From: Rhizobium mongolense subsp. loessense
GTDB taxonomy: Bacteria; Pseudomonadota; Alphaproteobacteria; Rhizobiales; Rhizobiaceae
Reading direction: 5' to 3'
DNA: 64,000 nucleotides
Assembly (NCBI RefSeq): GCF_900099775.1
Contig: NZ_FMTM01000008.1
Span: forward strand, 269,893-333,892
Positions 18,864 to 25,882 of this stretch are shown piece after piece. The translations under genes were made by a program, and so were the position numbers. The notes below the pieces were generated by a model. The model was not told where the DNA came from and did no database searches. It was given only the letters and a program-made list of their open reading frames with translations. Every line of letters begins with the position of its first letter. Position 1 is the stretch's first letter.

Positions 18864-19094
18864 ATGAAACGCACGATGAACATTCTTTGCGCATCGGCAG
18901 TTCTGTTCTCGGCTGGCTTCGCGCCGGCAGAGGCTGCAATGAAGGTCGTAAAGCAAAAACCGACCGTTTCATCATTGGCCCCAGGCGAGGCCGTTCTATA
19001 CGACGACAAGAGGTGCCCGGCCGGCATGATCGCGAGATACACCAGAGCAAAAAATCGGGATGAAATTAGACGCGGCCAATGCGTCCACCAGTGA
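18864..19094 (+). CDS. Small secreted protein, DUF6719-like
   Basis: A 76-residue protein with a signal peptide (MKRTMNILCASAVLFSAGFAPAEA) and a short mature part containing PGEAVLYDDKRCPAGMIARYT and a second Cys near the end (GQCVHQ), so one disulfide is possible. The pattern of a basic stretch, xPGExVLxDDxxCPAG and a final Cys resembles a family of small exported rhizobial proteins recalled as DUF6719. AGGGGA precedes the ATG at 18864. An upstream in-frame start at 18852 adds only four residues. Confidence 0.6.
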   Translation: MKRTMNILCASAVLFSAGFAPAEAAMKVVKQKPTVSSLAPGEAVLYDDKRCPAGMIARYTRAKNRDEIRRGQCVHQ

Positions 19095-19181
19095 ACCGTC
19101 ACTTGCGGCAAGAGCTTGCCAACTCGCTTAGACACCTTCCCAAATTGTATCTAACGCCGAAATGTCAAAGCATTGAGAAGT

Positions 19182-19207
19182 TTGGAGGCCTCGCCCGGAA
19201 TAACCAG
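19182..19207 (-). repeat. tRNA-Cys 3'-end duplicate (att-like site)
   Basis: Bases 19182-19201 are identical to 22072-22091, the 3' acceptor and T-arm end of the intact tRNA-Cys, and similarity continues weakly for a few bases more. Such duplicated tRNA 3' ends are left when an integrase inserts an element at a tRNA gene. This copy marks the left border of the island. Confidence 0.8.
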
Positions 19208-19557
19208 ATTTAGCACTGCCACAATTGCCTGAAATAAAATCCTCTGAAAATCAACGGCGGCTGCCACACCCTGCCGCACCTTATCGCCTATTCTATCTCG
19301 TAAAATCCCGGCATTCTCCTCCGGCTTCACCGTTGGACATGGCGTTGGCTGCCCCCCCGAGACGGACAATCATCCTTGATGATCTGCCCGGGGCCTGATG
19401 GCTTCGAGTGAACCCGCCTCACGCTGCGGGATATCGAGGATCGTTCCGGGCTTGCAGGCCCTATAGGTCTTATGCAGTAGCAACTTAGTAATAGGTGTTC
19501 CTTTCCATCGTTTCGGCTTTCGATGATACTCGCCTAAGCAGAGACACGGAGTGACGG

Positions 19558-19770
19558 ATGGGAAACTTCGGGCCCGTGATAATCGCAAACATTCCGTATT
19601 CGGATTTGGAAAAGCTCTCAAATTCCGTGAAGAAGTGCGCGGGCGTTTACATACTCAAGGCACCAAGCGGCGGACCAGGAACGCCTGCGGTCGACGCTCA
19701 CTGCTGGTTCCCATCACTCGATGACAGCATCCAATTCGAGCGCGAATGGGCGGCGTCCCACGACGACTGA
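19558..19770 (+). CDS. Hypothetical protein, 70 residues
   Basis: A small soluble protein starting MGNFGPVIIANIPYSDLEKL and ending FEREWAASHDD. It has no signal peptide or membrane segment. The core (VYILKAPSGGPGTPAVDAHCWFPSLDDS) reads as protein-like with mixed beta character. No family is recognised. It lies alone on the plus strand inside the island, opposite to the broken phage genes, so it may be a cargo gene. Confidence 0.45.
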   Translation: MGNFGPVIIANIPYSDLEKLSNSVKKCAGVYILKAPSGGPGTPAVDAHCWFPSLDDSIQFEREWAASHDD

Positions 19771-19781
19771 GACAACGTTGG

Positions 19782-20075
19782 TCACTCCATCGCAATTTTG
19801 GGATTGCCGTTGACGACGCGATACTGCTTGCCATTGGCCTTGACGACGAGATCGCCGACGGCCGGCGCGATCGCGAGCCCCACGGACGAGAATGTAAACC
19901 TGCACGTCTCCGGCCGGAATGACGGTCCCGTCGATCTCGCGCGCCGTTTATTCCATCGGCACGAGCTTGGCCGTGGACGGGTTTTTCGATCGGATCGCCG
20001 CCCAACGACTGATCTGGAGGCGTGACGCGCGTAACGGTGCCGCTCTGGCCGAATTTCAGATCAGGCGTTCAGCGG
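19782..20075 (-). pseudogene. Broken phage head-tail joining-like gene
   Basis: The minus strand gives a continuous protein only when three frames are joined: FGQSGTVTRVTPPDQSLGGDPIEKP, then STAKLVPME, REIDGTVIPAGD, then LAIAPAVGDLVVKANGKQY and VVNGNPKIAME. This order of motifs (a ligand-like N-terminal strand, DGTVIPAGDVQVYI, a variable linker, VNGKQYRVVN) resembles small phage head-tail connector or head-closure proteins. At least two frameshifts and a stop break it. The phage-family call is inference from sequence character and from its place downstream of DUF2213 and terminase remnants. Confidence 0.5.
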
Positions 20076-20189
20076 TGACCCCAAGCGCCTATGGTTAAAC
20101 TGTTCCATATTGCACCGCATATTAAAATTAGCAGTTGCTTGTGAACCTGCGAAATTGTGGCATCCTGCAAGCGATCAAAAGGGGGTCCC

Positions 20190-20390
20190 ATGACTGCCAA
20201 GCTATACATTATAGGTAGACCACAACCGATACGCATGAACTGCCGGCAGATCGTCGATGCTGCCATGCTTGAATTGATCGAAACGCTGCACTCACAAGGC
20301 CTTGGACGGGCTGAGGTGGCCCTCGCCCTCGCCGACGCATCCGAAGATTACGTCATCAGGCTCGCGAGTGAGGCGGCTCACAGGGCCTAG
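20190..20390 (+). CDS. Hypothetical protein, 66 residues
   Basis: Starts MTAKLYIIGRPQPIRMNCRQ and continues with two predicted helices (IVDAAMLELIETLHSQGL and RAEVALALADASEDYVIRL). GGGGG lies seven bases before the ATG at 20190, so the upstream in-frame start at 20157 is not needed. It is intact within a region of broken phage genes. The helical second half could mediate dimerisation or DNA contacts, but no helix-turn-helix is clear. No function is assigned. Confidence 0.5.
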   Translation: MTAKLYIIGRPQPIRMNCRQIVDAAMLELIETLHSQGLGRAEVALALADASEDYVIRLASEAAHRA

Positions 20391-20391
20391 A

Positions 20392-20832
20392 CTACGAGCG
20401 CGCCCGACGGGATCGGACACAGGAACGGCCAGAGCCGCCCCTCGATCCTCGTCACGACCGGTGGCGAGCGCAACGATGTCGGCGATGTCCGTTGAAGCAG
20501 AGGTTGGATATTCGAGCGGGACGCTAATGACGATGCCCTCGCCGGTGATCTCGTATCCAGTCTGGCCTACGGCGTAGTTCTTTCAGTTATCCGCCGGGAC
20601 CATTTCCGGCGGGTGCTCATTCCTCACCGGCCGGTCAGCACTCTTGAGCGTGTCCTCAACAAAGACCTCGGCGCCCGCGCAATAGACGCGCACCGCGCTC
20701 ATGTCCGGTTTCCCACATCGGACCCAGATCGGTCTGGATGCCTGTACGGGCGATGCGAGCGTCGGCAACAACAAGGTAGCCGTCATCGCGCCGGCGCGTT
20801 CCCGCGACGGTTACAGCGTCGGCAAAATTCAT
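20392..20832 (-). pseudogene. Broken DUF2213 phage protein gene
   Basis: The minus strand begins MNFADAVTVAGTRRRDDGYLV and continues ADARIARTGIQ, which I recognise as the start of DUF2213 proteins, found in phage head operons near the portal gene and thought to act in capsid maturation. After a frameshift the next block is MSAVRVYCAGAEVFVEDTLK and RPVRNEHPPEMVPADN, also typical of the family, followed by a stop and a further YAVGQTGYEITGEG segment in frame. The gene is therefore broken by at least one frameshift and one nonsense change, and its C-terminal part is lost or diverged. Confidence 0.7.
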
Positions 20833-20960
20833 TGTGGAACCCGAGGTTAGCGGCGTAGCCGGGCACTATCCCAATGGATAGGCTCGATATACACACGCAC
20901 GATTCATTTTTTGATGGCCAAGTGCTTTTCTTTAGATGCTTCAAGAAGGAGGAATTTCCC

Positions 20961-21146
20961 ATGGAAGCCAACAGGTATAACGCTCACAAGAACCTCAACA
21001 TCTATTGGTCGGTGTTCGATGAAGTTACCGGGCAGAAAGCGGTGATCAACGGATTTGTCATGGACATGCTCACAGCCGAGCAGGCCGAGGAGTTGGTCGG
21101 AGCACTGAACCGCGAGATAGATCAAGAATTTCTTCTGGCTGCATGA
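20961..21146 (+). CDS. Hypothetical protein, 61 residues
   Basis: Starts MEANRYNAHKNLNIYWSVFD and contains VTGQKAVINGFVMDMLTAEQ followed by an acidic helix (AEELVGALNREIDQEF). AAGGAGGA lies at ideal spacing before the ATG at 20961, which decides the start over an upstream in-frame ATG at 20874. The protein is soluble. Its frame is intact in a decayed region and opposite in strand to the phage remnants. No family is recognised. Confidence 0.55.
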   Translation: MEANRYNAHKNLNIYWSVFDEVTGQKAVINGFVMDMLTAEQAEELVGALNREIDQEFLLAA

Positions 21147-21164
21147 CACCGATGACACCGAGCA

Positions 21165-21404
21165 TCAGACCTCGCTGACGCTCGCAAGACAGTCGTCGAT
21201 CACTTCCTTAAGCACCTCCGGTCGAAGCGGGATCTCGCCCTGATAGGGTTCGACGGTCCCGAGTTCCGGTGCATCACCGTCGTAAGAAATGGTGATATGC
21301 GGCTGGCACTCGGCGTAATCCCAGCTCGCGCCCCTCTCTCCACCATCTCCTCGTGCTGGCAAATGAGCTTGTTCGACGCAAACAGCAACGCGCGAGCCTC
21401 TCAG
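21165..21404 (-). pseudogene. C-terminal fragment of a phage 2H phosphoesterase (Acb1-like) domain
   Basis: The minus strand reads LLFASNKLICQHEEMVERGA in one frame and, after a shift, WDYAECQPHITISYDG, then EPYQGEIPLRPEVLKEV to the stop at 21165. The H-x-T-x-S motif (PHITIS) followed by a PYxGxI block is the second half of the 2H phosphoesterase fold found fused to or beside phage portal proteins. This fold includes the anti-CBASS nuclease Acb1, which degrades cyclic-nucleotide alarm signals. Only the second HxT motif remains, so catalysis is not expected. The assignment to Acb1 specifically is inference. Confidence 0.55.
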
Positions 21405-21791
21405 AACCGCTCCATCAGCCGCGGTCAGATACCGGAGCGACGGAAGACCAGTCGGCGCCTGCCGGGCGCAACATTGATCAGAAGCCGGTTGATCCGGCCA
21501 TCTGTCACCGCTTGCCAGGTGGTCGCAGATCGCGTCAAGATGCCACCCGCGAACAAACGTCGAGTTCGGCTCTACCGCATGCCATGCCTCGTGAACGAAA
21601 CCAGCCAGGGATTGGCAGCGCGCCCGTAAGCGCTCCGCATCCTTGGCGGTGCGGTCTATTTCAAGAGCCGCCGCTCTCCCATCCTCTGCGCCGCAATAGC
21701 CCTCATCATCTCCCGGTGGCAAGCAGGCAAAGATGGCTTCGGGTGCATTGAGTTGCTCTTCCGATACGTTCGTTAGATCGACGGTCTGGAT
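21405..21791 (-). pseudogene. N-terminal fragment of a phage terminase large subunit
   Basis: The minus strand gives SLAGFVHEAWHAVEPNSTFV and RGWHLDAICDHL, then after a frameshift DGRINRLLINVAPG, which matches the start of TerL ATPases leading into the Walker A region. Preceding residues (VDLTNVSEEQLNAPEAIF) may be the true N-terminus. The rest of the ATPase and the nuclease domain are gone: within about 30 codons the sequence runs into the 2H-domain remnant, which points to a large internal deletion that joined the two genes. Confidence 0.6.
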
Positions 21792-22072
21792 AGGTCCGCC
21801 ACCGCGGCCGGTGTGTCGAATACTGGCGAGCTTGGCATTGCATATAAGGCGCTGCATCCTTCGCGATCGACGCTGCAGCATGCCGAGCGCGCACGTAGGC
21901 AGACTGTGGAAAAAATTAACTCGGATAGAATCGGTTCAAAGCTGCCGCCGCTGAAGGACGGTGGAACGCATTTCAACGCCTCGTTTTGGTATGGCGGAAC
22001 GGTTCAAGTCAAGATTGACACCGAAAAAAGCTGCAGCAAAATCAAGCACTTACAGGTGACTTAAAAGTTGAT

Positions 22073-22146
22073 TGGAGGCCTCGCCCGGAATTGAACCGGG
22101 GTACAAGGATTTGCAGTCCTCTGCGTCACCACTCCGCCACGAGGCC
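22073..22146 (-). tRNA. tRNA-Cys (anticodon GCA)
   Basis: A complete cloverleaf on the minus strand: acceptor GGCCTCG / CGAGGCC, anticodon loop CTGCAAA with GCA, T-arm CCCGGTTCAATTCCGGG, and an encoded CCA (22073-22075). It is the only full copy seen in the window and presumably the functional one, lying inside the phage-like island. Confidence 0.95.
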
Positions 22147-22270
22147 ATCGTTAAGCGTTTTATGCTGTGGTGGCGCGGATTTAGAATGATCCTAGGAGAA
22201 GCGCAAGGGGGTTCATTCTGAATACGGTCCTTTTTTCATTCTGAGTAACCGTTTTCCGAATGTTCTCGGA

Positions 22271-22300
22271 CCCCGCAGAGTTGACCGCGGGGTTTTTCTT
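22271..22300 (+). terminator. Plus-strand terminator-like hairpin with no gene in front of it
   Basis: CCCCGC, a 10-base loop, GCGGGG and TTTTTCTTT in the plus direction. Upstream on the plus strand (22147-22270) there is no open frame but a TTCATTCTGA sequence occurs twice, so an untranslated RNA could end here. Confidence 0.45.
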
Positions 22301-22318
22301 TAACGGACAGCGAGATTT

Positions 22319-22588
22319 TTACTGGCAGATGCCGGCGGCATTTTTAACTTGACCCGGTGCGCAGTCGGACGACTCTTGCTTGCCTTGGGAATCCTTGTCT
22401 TTGTCGGACGAGCTTGGCCCGGAGGTTGAAGTGCCAGATCCGGTACCCGAACCTGAAGTGTCGCCGGATTGGCCAGAACCACTAGTTCCACCAGAACCGC
22501 CAGTCCCACCCGAGCCGCTGGCCTGAGCCATTGCCGAAGTTGCAAGGCCGATCGAAAGTGCAAAGACTGTAATGAGTTTCAGAAGCAT
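22319..22588 (-). CDS. Small secreted Gly/Ser-rich protein
   Basis: An 89-residue protein with a signal peptide (MLLKLITVFALSIGLATSAMA) followed by a Gly/Ser/Thr-rich low-complexity stretch of about 40 residues, a charged segment (SSSDKDKDSQGKQES) and a C-terminal CAPGQVKNAAGICQ with two cysteines. GAGGATCAACC before the ATG at 22588 supports the start. Proteins with this layout are common in rhizobia and are exported, but no function is known to me. It lies between the tRNA-Cys and the ligase fragment. Confidence 0.6.
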   Translation of the reverse strand: MLLKLITVFALSIGLATSAMAQASGSGGTGGSGGTSGSGQSGDTSGSGTGSGTSTSGPSSSDKDKDSQGKQESSDCAPGQVKNAAGICQ

Positions 22589-22664
22589 TGGTTGATCCTC
22601 CATTTTGAGCTTCGGTTCTGATCCACCAAACCTCGGCGAGAGGAACAGGTTCCTGCCAATTGTT

Positions 22665-22799
22665 TCACTCTATCTGATAAATCTCCGCATTCTCGTCGGG
22701 CTCACGCAGCCCCTTGTATGATGACTGCCGCAGCTTGCCGTCATGAGTCCAGGCTCGATATTCGACCTCGGCAACCAGCGCCGGCTTCACCCAGACGAT
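22665..22799 (-). pseudogene. C-terminal fragment of an ATP-dependent DNA ligase (LigD type)
   Basis: The minus strand reads VWVKPALVAEVEYRAWTHDG then KLRQSSYKGLREPDE and NAEIYQIE to a stop. The WVKPxLVAEVEYRxWT...LRxxSYKGLRED pattern is the OB-fold end of bacterial ATP-dependent ligases of the LigD/LigC group used in non-homologous end joining. Only about 44 residues remain. The nucleotidyltransferase core with its catalytic lysine is absent, and a different gene fragment abuts it upstream, so this is a deletion relic. Confidence 0.7.
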
Positions 22800-22961
22800 A
22801 TATTTTCGGCAGCGATGGCCGTACGGCGATCATCCTTAGCGGATGCATCGAATATGCTTTTGAGGGCGAGAAGCCTGTCAGCAGCCGTCCATTCGGCTTT
22901 CTCGGCCACCTTGTTCTTGATTTCGTCAACACGGCGGCTGATGTTGACATTTGTTGACAAC
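22787..22961 (-). pseudogene. Helical phage packaging-like gene fragment
   Basis: The minus strand reads NVNISRRVDEIKNKVAEKAE, WTAADRLLALKSIFDASAKD, and DRRTAIAAENISSG before a stop at the junction with the ligase relic. The WTAADRL...LKxIFDA...DxRxAI pattern resembles small helical phage proteins of the terminase small-subunit kind. The family call is tentative. Its 3' end has been replaced at about 22795, giving a fusion joint between two unrelated remnants. Confidence 0.35.
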
Positions 22962-23222
22962 CTAGAGCGGCGGCCCAGGGGGGAGGCCTATACGGTCCAC
23001 CCCGTCGATCTCGCAAGTATAGCGAGCCGAAGCGCTTGGTTCCTTGGGTTCCCTACATTAGCCTAATTGCCATGTTCATCGTATTTTGCGTCATTCTTCT
23101 GTCGCCTCTTCGAGCGTGAGGGTTGACTCGCAGGCCGTCTTGCCTTTCGCCAACTCCCTGGGCGAACTTCTCATGCCGTGCGCTTTTCAGGACGGGCACG
23201 GGTTAATCTTGAGAGGACCGTC

Positions 23223-23450
23223 ATGGAAGACGACGAAAGAACAACGATCTCTGCCGAATACCAGGGCGACGATATCGTCGTGATGTCGAAAGACCCGCTG
23301 ATCGGGAAGCTTGAGCTCATGACTGAGACCGACGAGGTCGTGGAAGTGAGGATCGACCGCGATACTGCAGAAGGTTTGCTATCGGCGCTGGTGCCGTTTC
23401 TTGCTCACGGTGAAGGCGACGAGGCTCCGAATTTCTCGACTGTCCAATGA
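23223..23450 (+). CDS. Hypothetical acidic protein, 75 residues
   Basis: Starts MEDDERTTISAEYQGDDIVV at 23223 with GAGAGGA in front. It has alternating strands (MSKDPLIGKLELMTETDE, VVEVRIDRDTAEGLL) and is strongly acidic. There is no membrane segment or signal. The frame is intact. It lies on the plus strand among phage remnants. It could be a small cargo or phage accessory gene. No family is recognised. Confidence 0.5.
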   Translation: MEDDERTTISAEYQGDDIVVMSKDPLIGKLELMTETDEVVEVRIDRDTAEGLLSALVPFLAHGEGDEAPNFSTVQ

Positions 23451-23501
23451 TCTTGTCGACCACGCCACGCTGCGGCCATCGCATTTCGCGACACGAATTT
23501 T

Positions 23502-23582
23502 CTACAATATCCAGCACAGGAGCGTGACTGCCACCACGATGCACATCACCAGCAGCGTGCCGCGCTCGACCATCCCGCTCAT
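23502..23582 (-). CDS. Tiny membrane peptide, 26 residues, coupled by ATGA overlap
   Basis: The minus-strand ATG at 23582 overlaps the stop of the upstream frame as ATGA, a classical coupling signal. The peptide starts MSGMVERG and is otherwise one hydrophobic segment (TLLVMCIVVAVTLLCWIL). The upstream frame ends YLALVAMMFALSSIAAWW, another hydrophobic helix, so the pair looks like a membrane-protein doublet, for example holin-related. Very short; support rests on the coupling and composition. Confidence 0.35.
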   Translation of the reverse strand: MSGMVERGTLLVMCIVVAVTLLCWIL

Positions 23583-23960
23583 CTCGGCCACCATGCCGCG
23601 ATAGATGACAGTGCGAACATCATCGCCACCAGAGCGAGATAGACGGTCCATGCAGCAGCGTTGCGGACAGGACGAGGTAGGCGAGCCAGACGATCTTGCA
23701 GACGATGTGGAGGGCTTGGTTCTGGGCGAACGTCGTCTTGCCGCTCACCTTCGCCTCGTCGATTATCGCGTGCGCCGTCCATTCGATCAGACCTAGCCAG
23801 ACGCTCCCGGTGACCACTGTCACGCCGGTGCCTTGAATGCCGGAGTGTGCGATCAGATGATAAACGCGCAGCGGGCCTGATTGTTTGGCGTCGGATAGAA
23901 TCGCACAGCCAAATGGGCGCCGAGCAACATCAGCGCCAGCATCAGAATATTTTCGATCGT
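23580..23960 (-). pseudogene. Frameshifted DUF3307 membrane protein gene
   Basis: Joining frames on the minus strand gives ENILMLALMLLGAHLAVRFY, then, after a shift, HLIAHSGIQGTGVTVVTGSV and WLGLIEWTAHAIIDEAKVSG, KTTFAQNQALHIVCKIVW. The order (hydrophobic N-terminus with a His, a TGSVWLGLxEWxxHxxID block, then xxFNQDQALHxxCKxxW) is that of the DUF3307 family, small membrane proteins found in phages and islands. At least two frameshifts break it, and the C-terminal hydrophobic end continues in yet another frame into the tiny coupled peptide. Confidence 0.6.
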
Positions 23961-24089
23961 CGTCTCTCAACCTGTGAATAAGTCGAATAATCGGTAAACC
24001 GCGTGCAAAGCCGTTCATGTTGTTGAACTGCACTTGCGACTCATGGGTGTTCATTATCAATTGCTCATGCAACCAGCAAAGGAACGGCT

Positions 24090-24401
24090 ATGGCACGCTA
24101 CATTGCAGTTTACGATATCGCCGACACCTATCGAGATCCGCACGCCGCGTTTATCGCTCAAGCGGAGAAAATTGGATGGTCGACTTGGGTATGGGCGCTT
24201 ACCGCGAAGAAATGGTATAAGCTACCCAACACCACCCTGATCGGCGACTTCCAAGATCGCGACGCGGCACAAGCAGCATTCAACGCCGCAGCAAAGGCCG
24301 CCAGAGCTGAGAAGGGTGAGCTTACGGTCGAGAAGTATTTTATCGCCGACTGGGGCTCAGCCACATTTGACTCTGATGTTAAAGCCGACCCTGCGAAATG
24401 A
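24090..24401 (+). CDS. Possible Cas2/SinR-fold protein without CRISPR context
   Basis: A 103-residue protein starting MARYIAVYDIADTYRDPHAA. A first strand YIAVYDI followed by a helix, a segment WALTAKKWYKLPNTTLIGDF and an alpha-beta end (GELTVEKYFIADWGS) give a beta-alpha-beta-beta-alpha-beta pattern like the ferredoxin-like fold of Cas2, VapD and the phage SinR-like proteins. There are no repeat arrays or cas genes nearby. The ATG at 24090 is weakly preceded by AAAGGAA. The fold call is inference from secondary-structure rhythm and the first-strand xVYDI motif. Confidence 0.55.
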   Translation: MARYIAVYDIADTYRDPHAAFIAQAEKIGWSTWVWALTAKKWYKLPNTTLIGDFQDRDAAQAAFNAAAKAARAEKGELTVEKYFIADWGSATFDSDVKADPAK

Positions 24402-24469
24402 TCGCTCGTTCGGTGCCCTTAGACATAGGTGACTGTTGTCATCACCCCGGAAGCCGCCGTGTGTTGTAA

Positions 24470-25352
24470 GGCCTCCGAGGTGATATCCGCGTGGGTGATG
24501 CAAAGATAGGCCAGATCGGCGTCAGCACGGCAGAGAAGACCTACGAAGAGTTCGGCGGCACTCGCATGGGCGAGAAGGTCGTCACCTATTGCAAGGTCAT
24601 CTGGAAGCATGAAGCCTCATCACCCGGAACTGTTTCGGCAGGATACGCCGAACCCATGGGACGGCGTCACGCTTAAGCTACGGAAGAAAAACACCAAGGG
24701 CCATGTGGATCGCGAGGCTGTCTATTCCTTCGCCAATGGCGCTATCGAGAAAGGGCGTGGGGAATTGGCGGCAGCCGCGGTGCTGGCCTTCGAATGGCTC
24801 ATGCGCCCGTCCTCGATCGGCGCCGGCTATGCCCCATGGACCGGCTACCCCGCCTCCGCTCATCCGGACAAGATTCGCCTGAAGCACAGGAAAACGGATG
24901 AGCTGGTGCTTCACCCGCTCGAATATGTCGACGAGAAAGACGGGGAACTGGTGAGGCTCTATGCCGACGCCGAAGACATTTTGCTCAAGACGCCGAGATA
25001 CGGCACATCAATCGTCTGTAAGAAGAATGGCCAGCTATTCGGGGATGGTACATTCCTCGCCCACAAGGTCCGCGAGAGGGCGGATTTGTTGCGCGACGAA
25101 GGAAAGCTCAGCGCGAAGGCATTCAGCCTGGACATGTGCCGACACGGCGGCATGACAGAATTGGAGGAGAGCAGCCTTACCGAGGGACAGGGTCGAGCGC
25201 TCTCAAAGCACAAGACTGCGGCGGTCTACCGTGGCTATGCGAAAGAGACGGAAAAGCACGTCCTGGAAGCCACGAAGAAGCGTTTCGGCCATTCTGAACA
25301 GCCGAAAATTATGAATGAAATCAAAGGCAGTAAAAAAGAGAATGGGGCCTGA
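24470..25352 (+). pseudogene. Frameshifted tyrosine recombinase (integrase) of the island
   Basis: The C-terminal part (from 24609) is an almost complete catalytic domain: the first Arg in LAFEWLMRPSSIG, the beta-hairpin region KLKHRKTD-like, the RHGG box in LDMCRHGGMTELEE, and the nucleophile Tyr in ALSKHKTAAVYRGYAKETE. The core-binding N-terminal part (KIGQIGVSTAEKTYEEFGG) is in a different frame ending CKVIWKH and joins at about 24603, where one or two bases seem to be missing between WK and MKPHHPE. Upstream, a stop at 24467 removes the arm-binding start. The gene borders the tRNA-Cys 5' fragment, as expected for an island integrase. Confidence 0.75.
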
Positions 25353-25392
25353 TATGACGGCTCTTATTCAGAACGGTCATTGGATTTGCTGT

Positions 25393-25433
25393 GGATTTGC
25401 AGTCCTCTGCGTCACCACTCCACCACGGGGCCA
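25393..25433 (-). repeat. tRNA-Cys 5'-half fragment (att-like remnant)
   Basis: Forty-one bases matching the 5' half of the tRNA-Cys from the acceptor through the anticodon stem-loop (39 of 41 against the intact gene). Beyond the anticodon stem the match stops and a short direct repeat (TGGATTTGC at 25381 and 25392) follows. It lies just downstream of the integrase remnant and marks the right border of the island. Confidence 0.8.
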
Positions 25434-25468
25434 CCGTTCTTCACACGCTCTTTTCCTTGGCTGCTCGA

Positions 25469-25765
25469 TCAGCCTGTGGACGTGTTCCGTCGGTGCCACC
25501 AGATGGAGAATCGGCGGCGCCATCTGCGGGCGAACGGCAGGTCGTGCGAGAGAACGATGAAGCCGAGCGGTATCATCCAGAAGCCGAGAACAGGCAGAAA
25601 GCCCAGGATACCGCAGAAGATCAGCAGGACGCCTATGAACACGCGGGCAATCCGCGAGCGCGGTAGAGGGATGTGCAGGGAACCGAGAACGAGCTTTCCC
25701 GTTGTATGATCGATGCCGAAGCGCTTTTCGCGCGGATTTCTGCTATTGTCTTTCCCGTTAGTCAT
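25469..25765 (-). CDS. Small inner-membrane protein (PGPGW-like)
   Basis: A 98-residue protein with a basic N-terminus (MTNGKDNSRNPREKRFG), two close hydrophobic segments (RVFIGVLLIFCGILGFLP and GFWMIPLGFIVLSHD) and a strongly basic C-terminus (RRWRRRFSIWWHRRN). The hairpin with a Pro-containing turn resembles the PGPGW family of putative transmembrane proteins, in which the turn usually reads LPGPGW; here it is FLPVLGFW. The ATG at 25765 follows GGGAAAGAC and is preferred to a longer frame. It stands between the tRNA-Cys fragment and tRNA-Asn. Confidence 0.65.
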   Translation of the reverse strand: MTNGKDNSRNPREKRFGIDHTTGKLVLGSLHIPLPRSRIARVFIGVLLIFCGILGFLPVLGFWMIPLGFIVLSHDLPFARRWRRRFSIWWHRRNTSTG

Positions 25766-25882
25766 GCACAGGAGATGGGAACAAACGCCGCAAATGCAAG
25801 CGGATGTCATTTTTTTGAAAAAACTGCTTGGCAAATCGAACAAGCATTTGTATTAGCCCACTCACGCCGCGCCAAGCGGTGA

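Larger units (their letters stand above)
19182..25433. mobile_element. Decayed prophage-like island at tRNA-Cys
   Basis: The unit is bounded by a tRNA-Cys 3' fragment (19182) and a tRNA-Cys 5' fragment (25393-25433), with one intact tRNA-Cys inside. Contents readable on the minus strand are broken terminase, 2H/Acb1-like, DUF2213, and head-tail-like genes, a helical packaging-like fragment and a DUF3307 gene. On the plus strand there is a frameshifted tyrosine recombinase with several small open genes. The order terminase, portal-associated, DUF2213, head-tail on one strand is that of a phage head operon. Large deletions and frameshifts show that it can no longer form particles. It may be one element or two nested ones. 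Confidence 0.75.

Noticed and set aside
21813..22064. Plus-strand frame of 83 codons before tRNA-Cys
   Set aside because: The last 40 residues look protein-like, but the front overlaps the terminase relic and no ribosome site is seen; not enough to call a gene.
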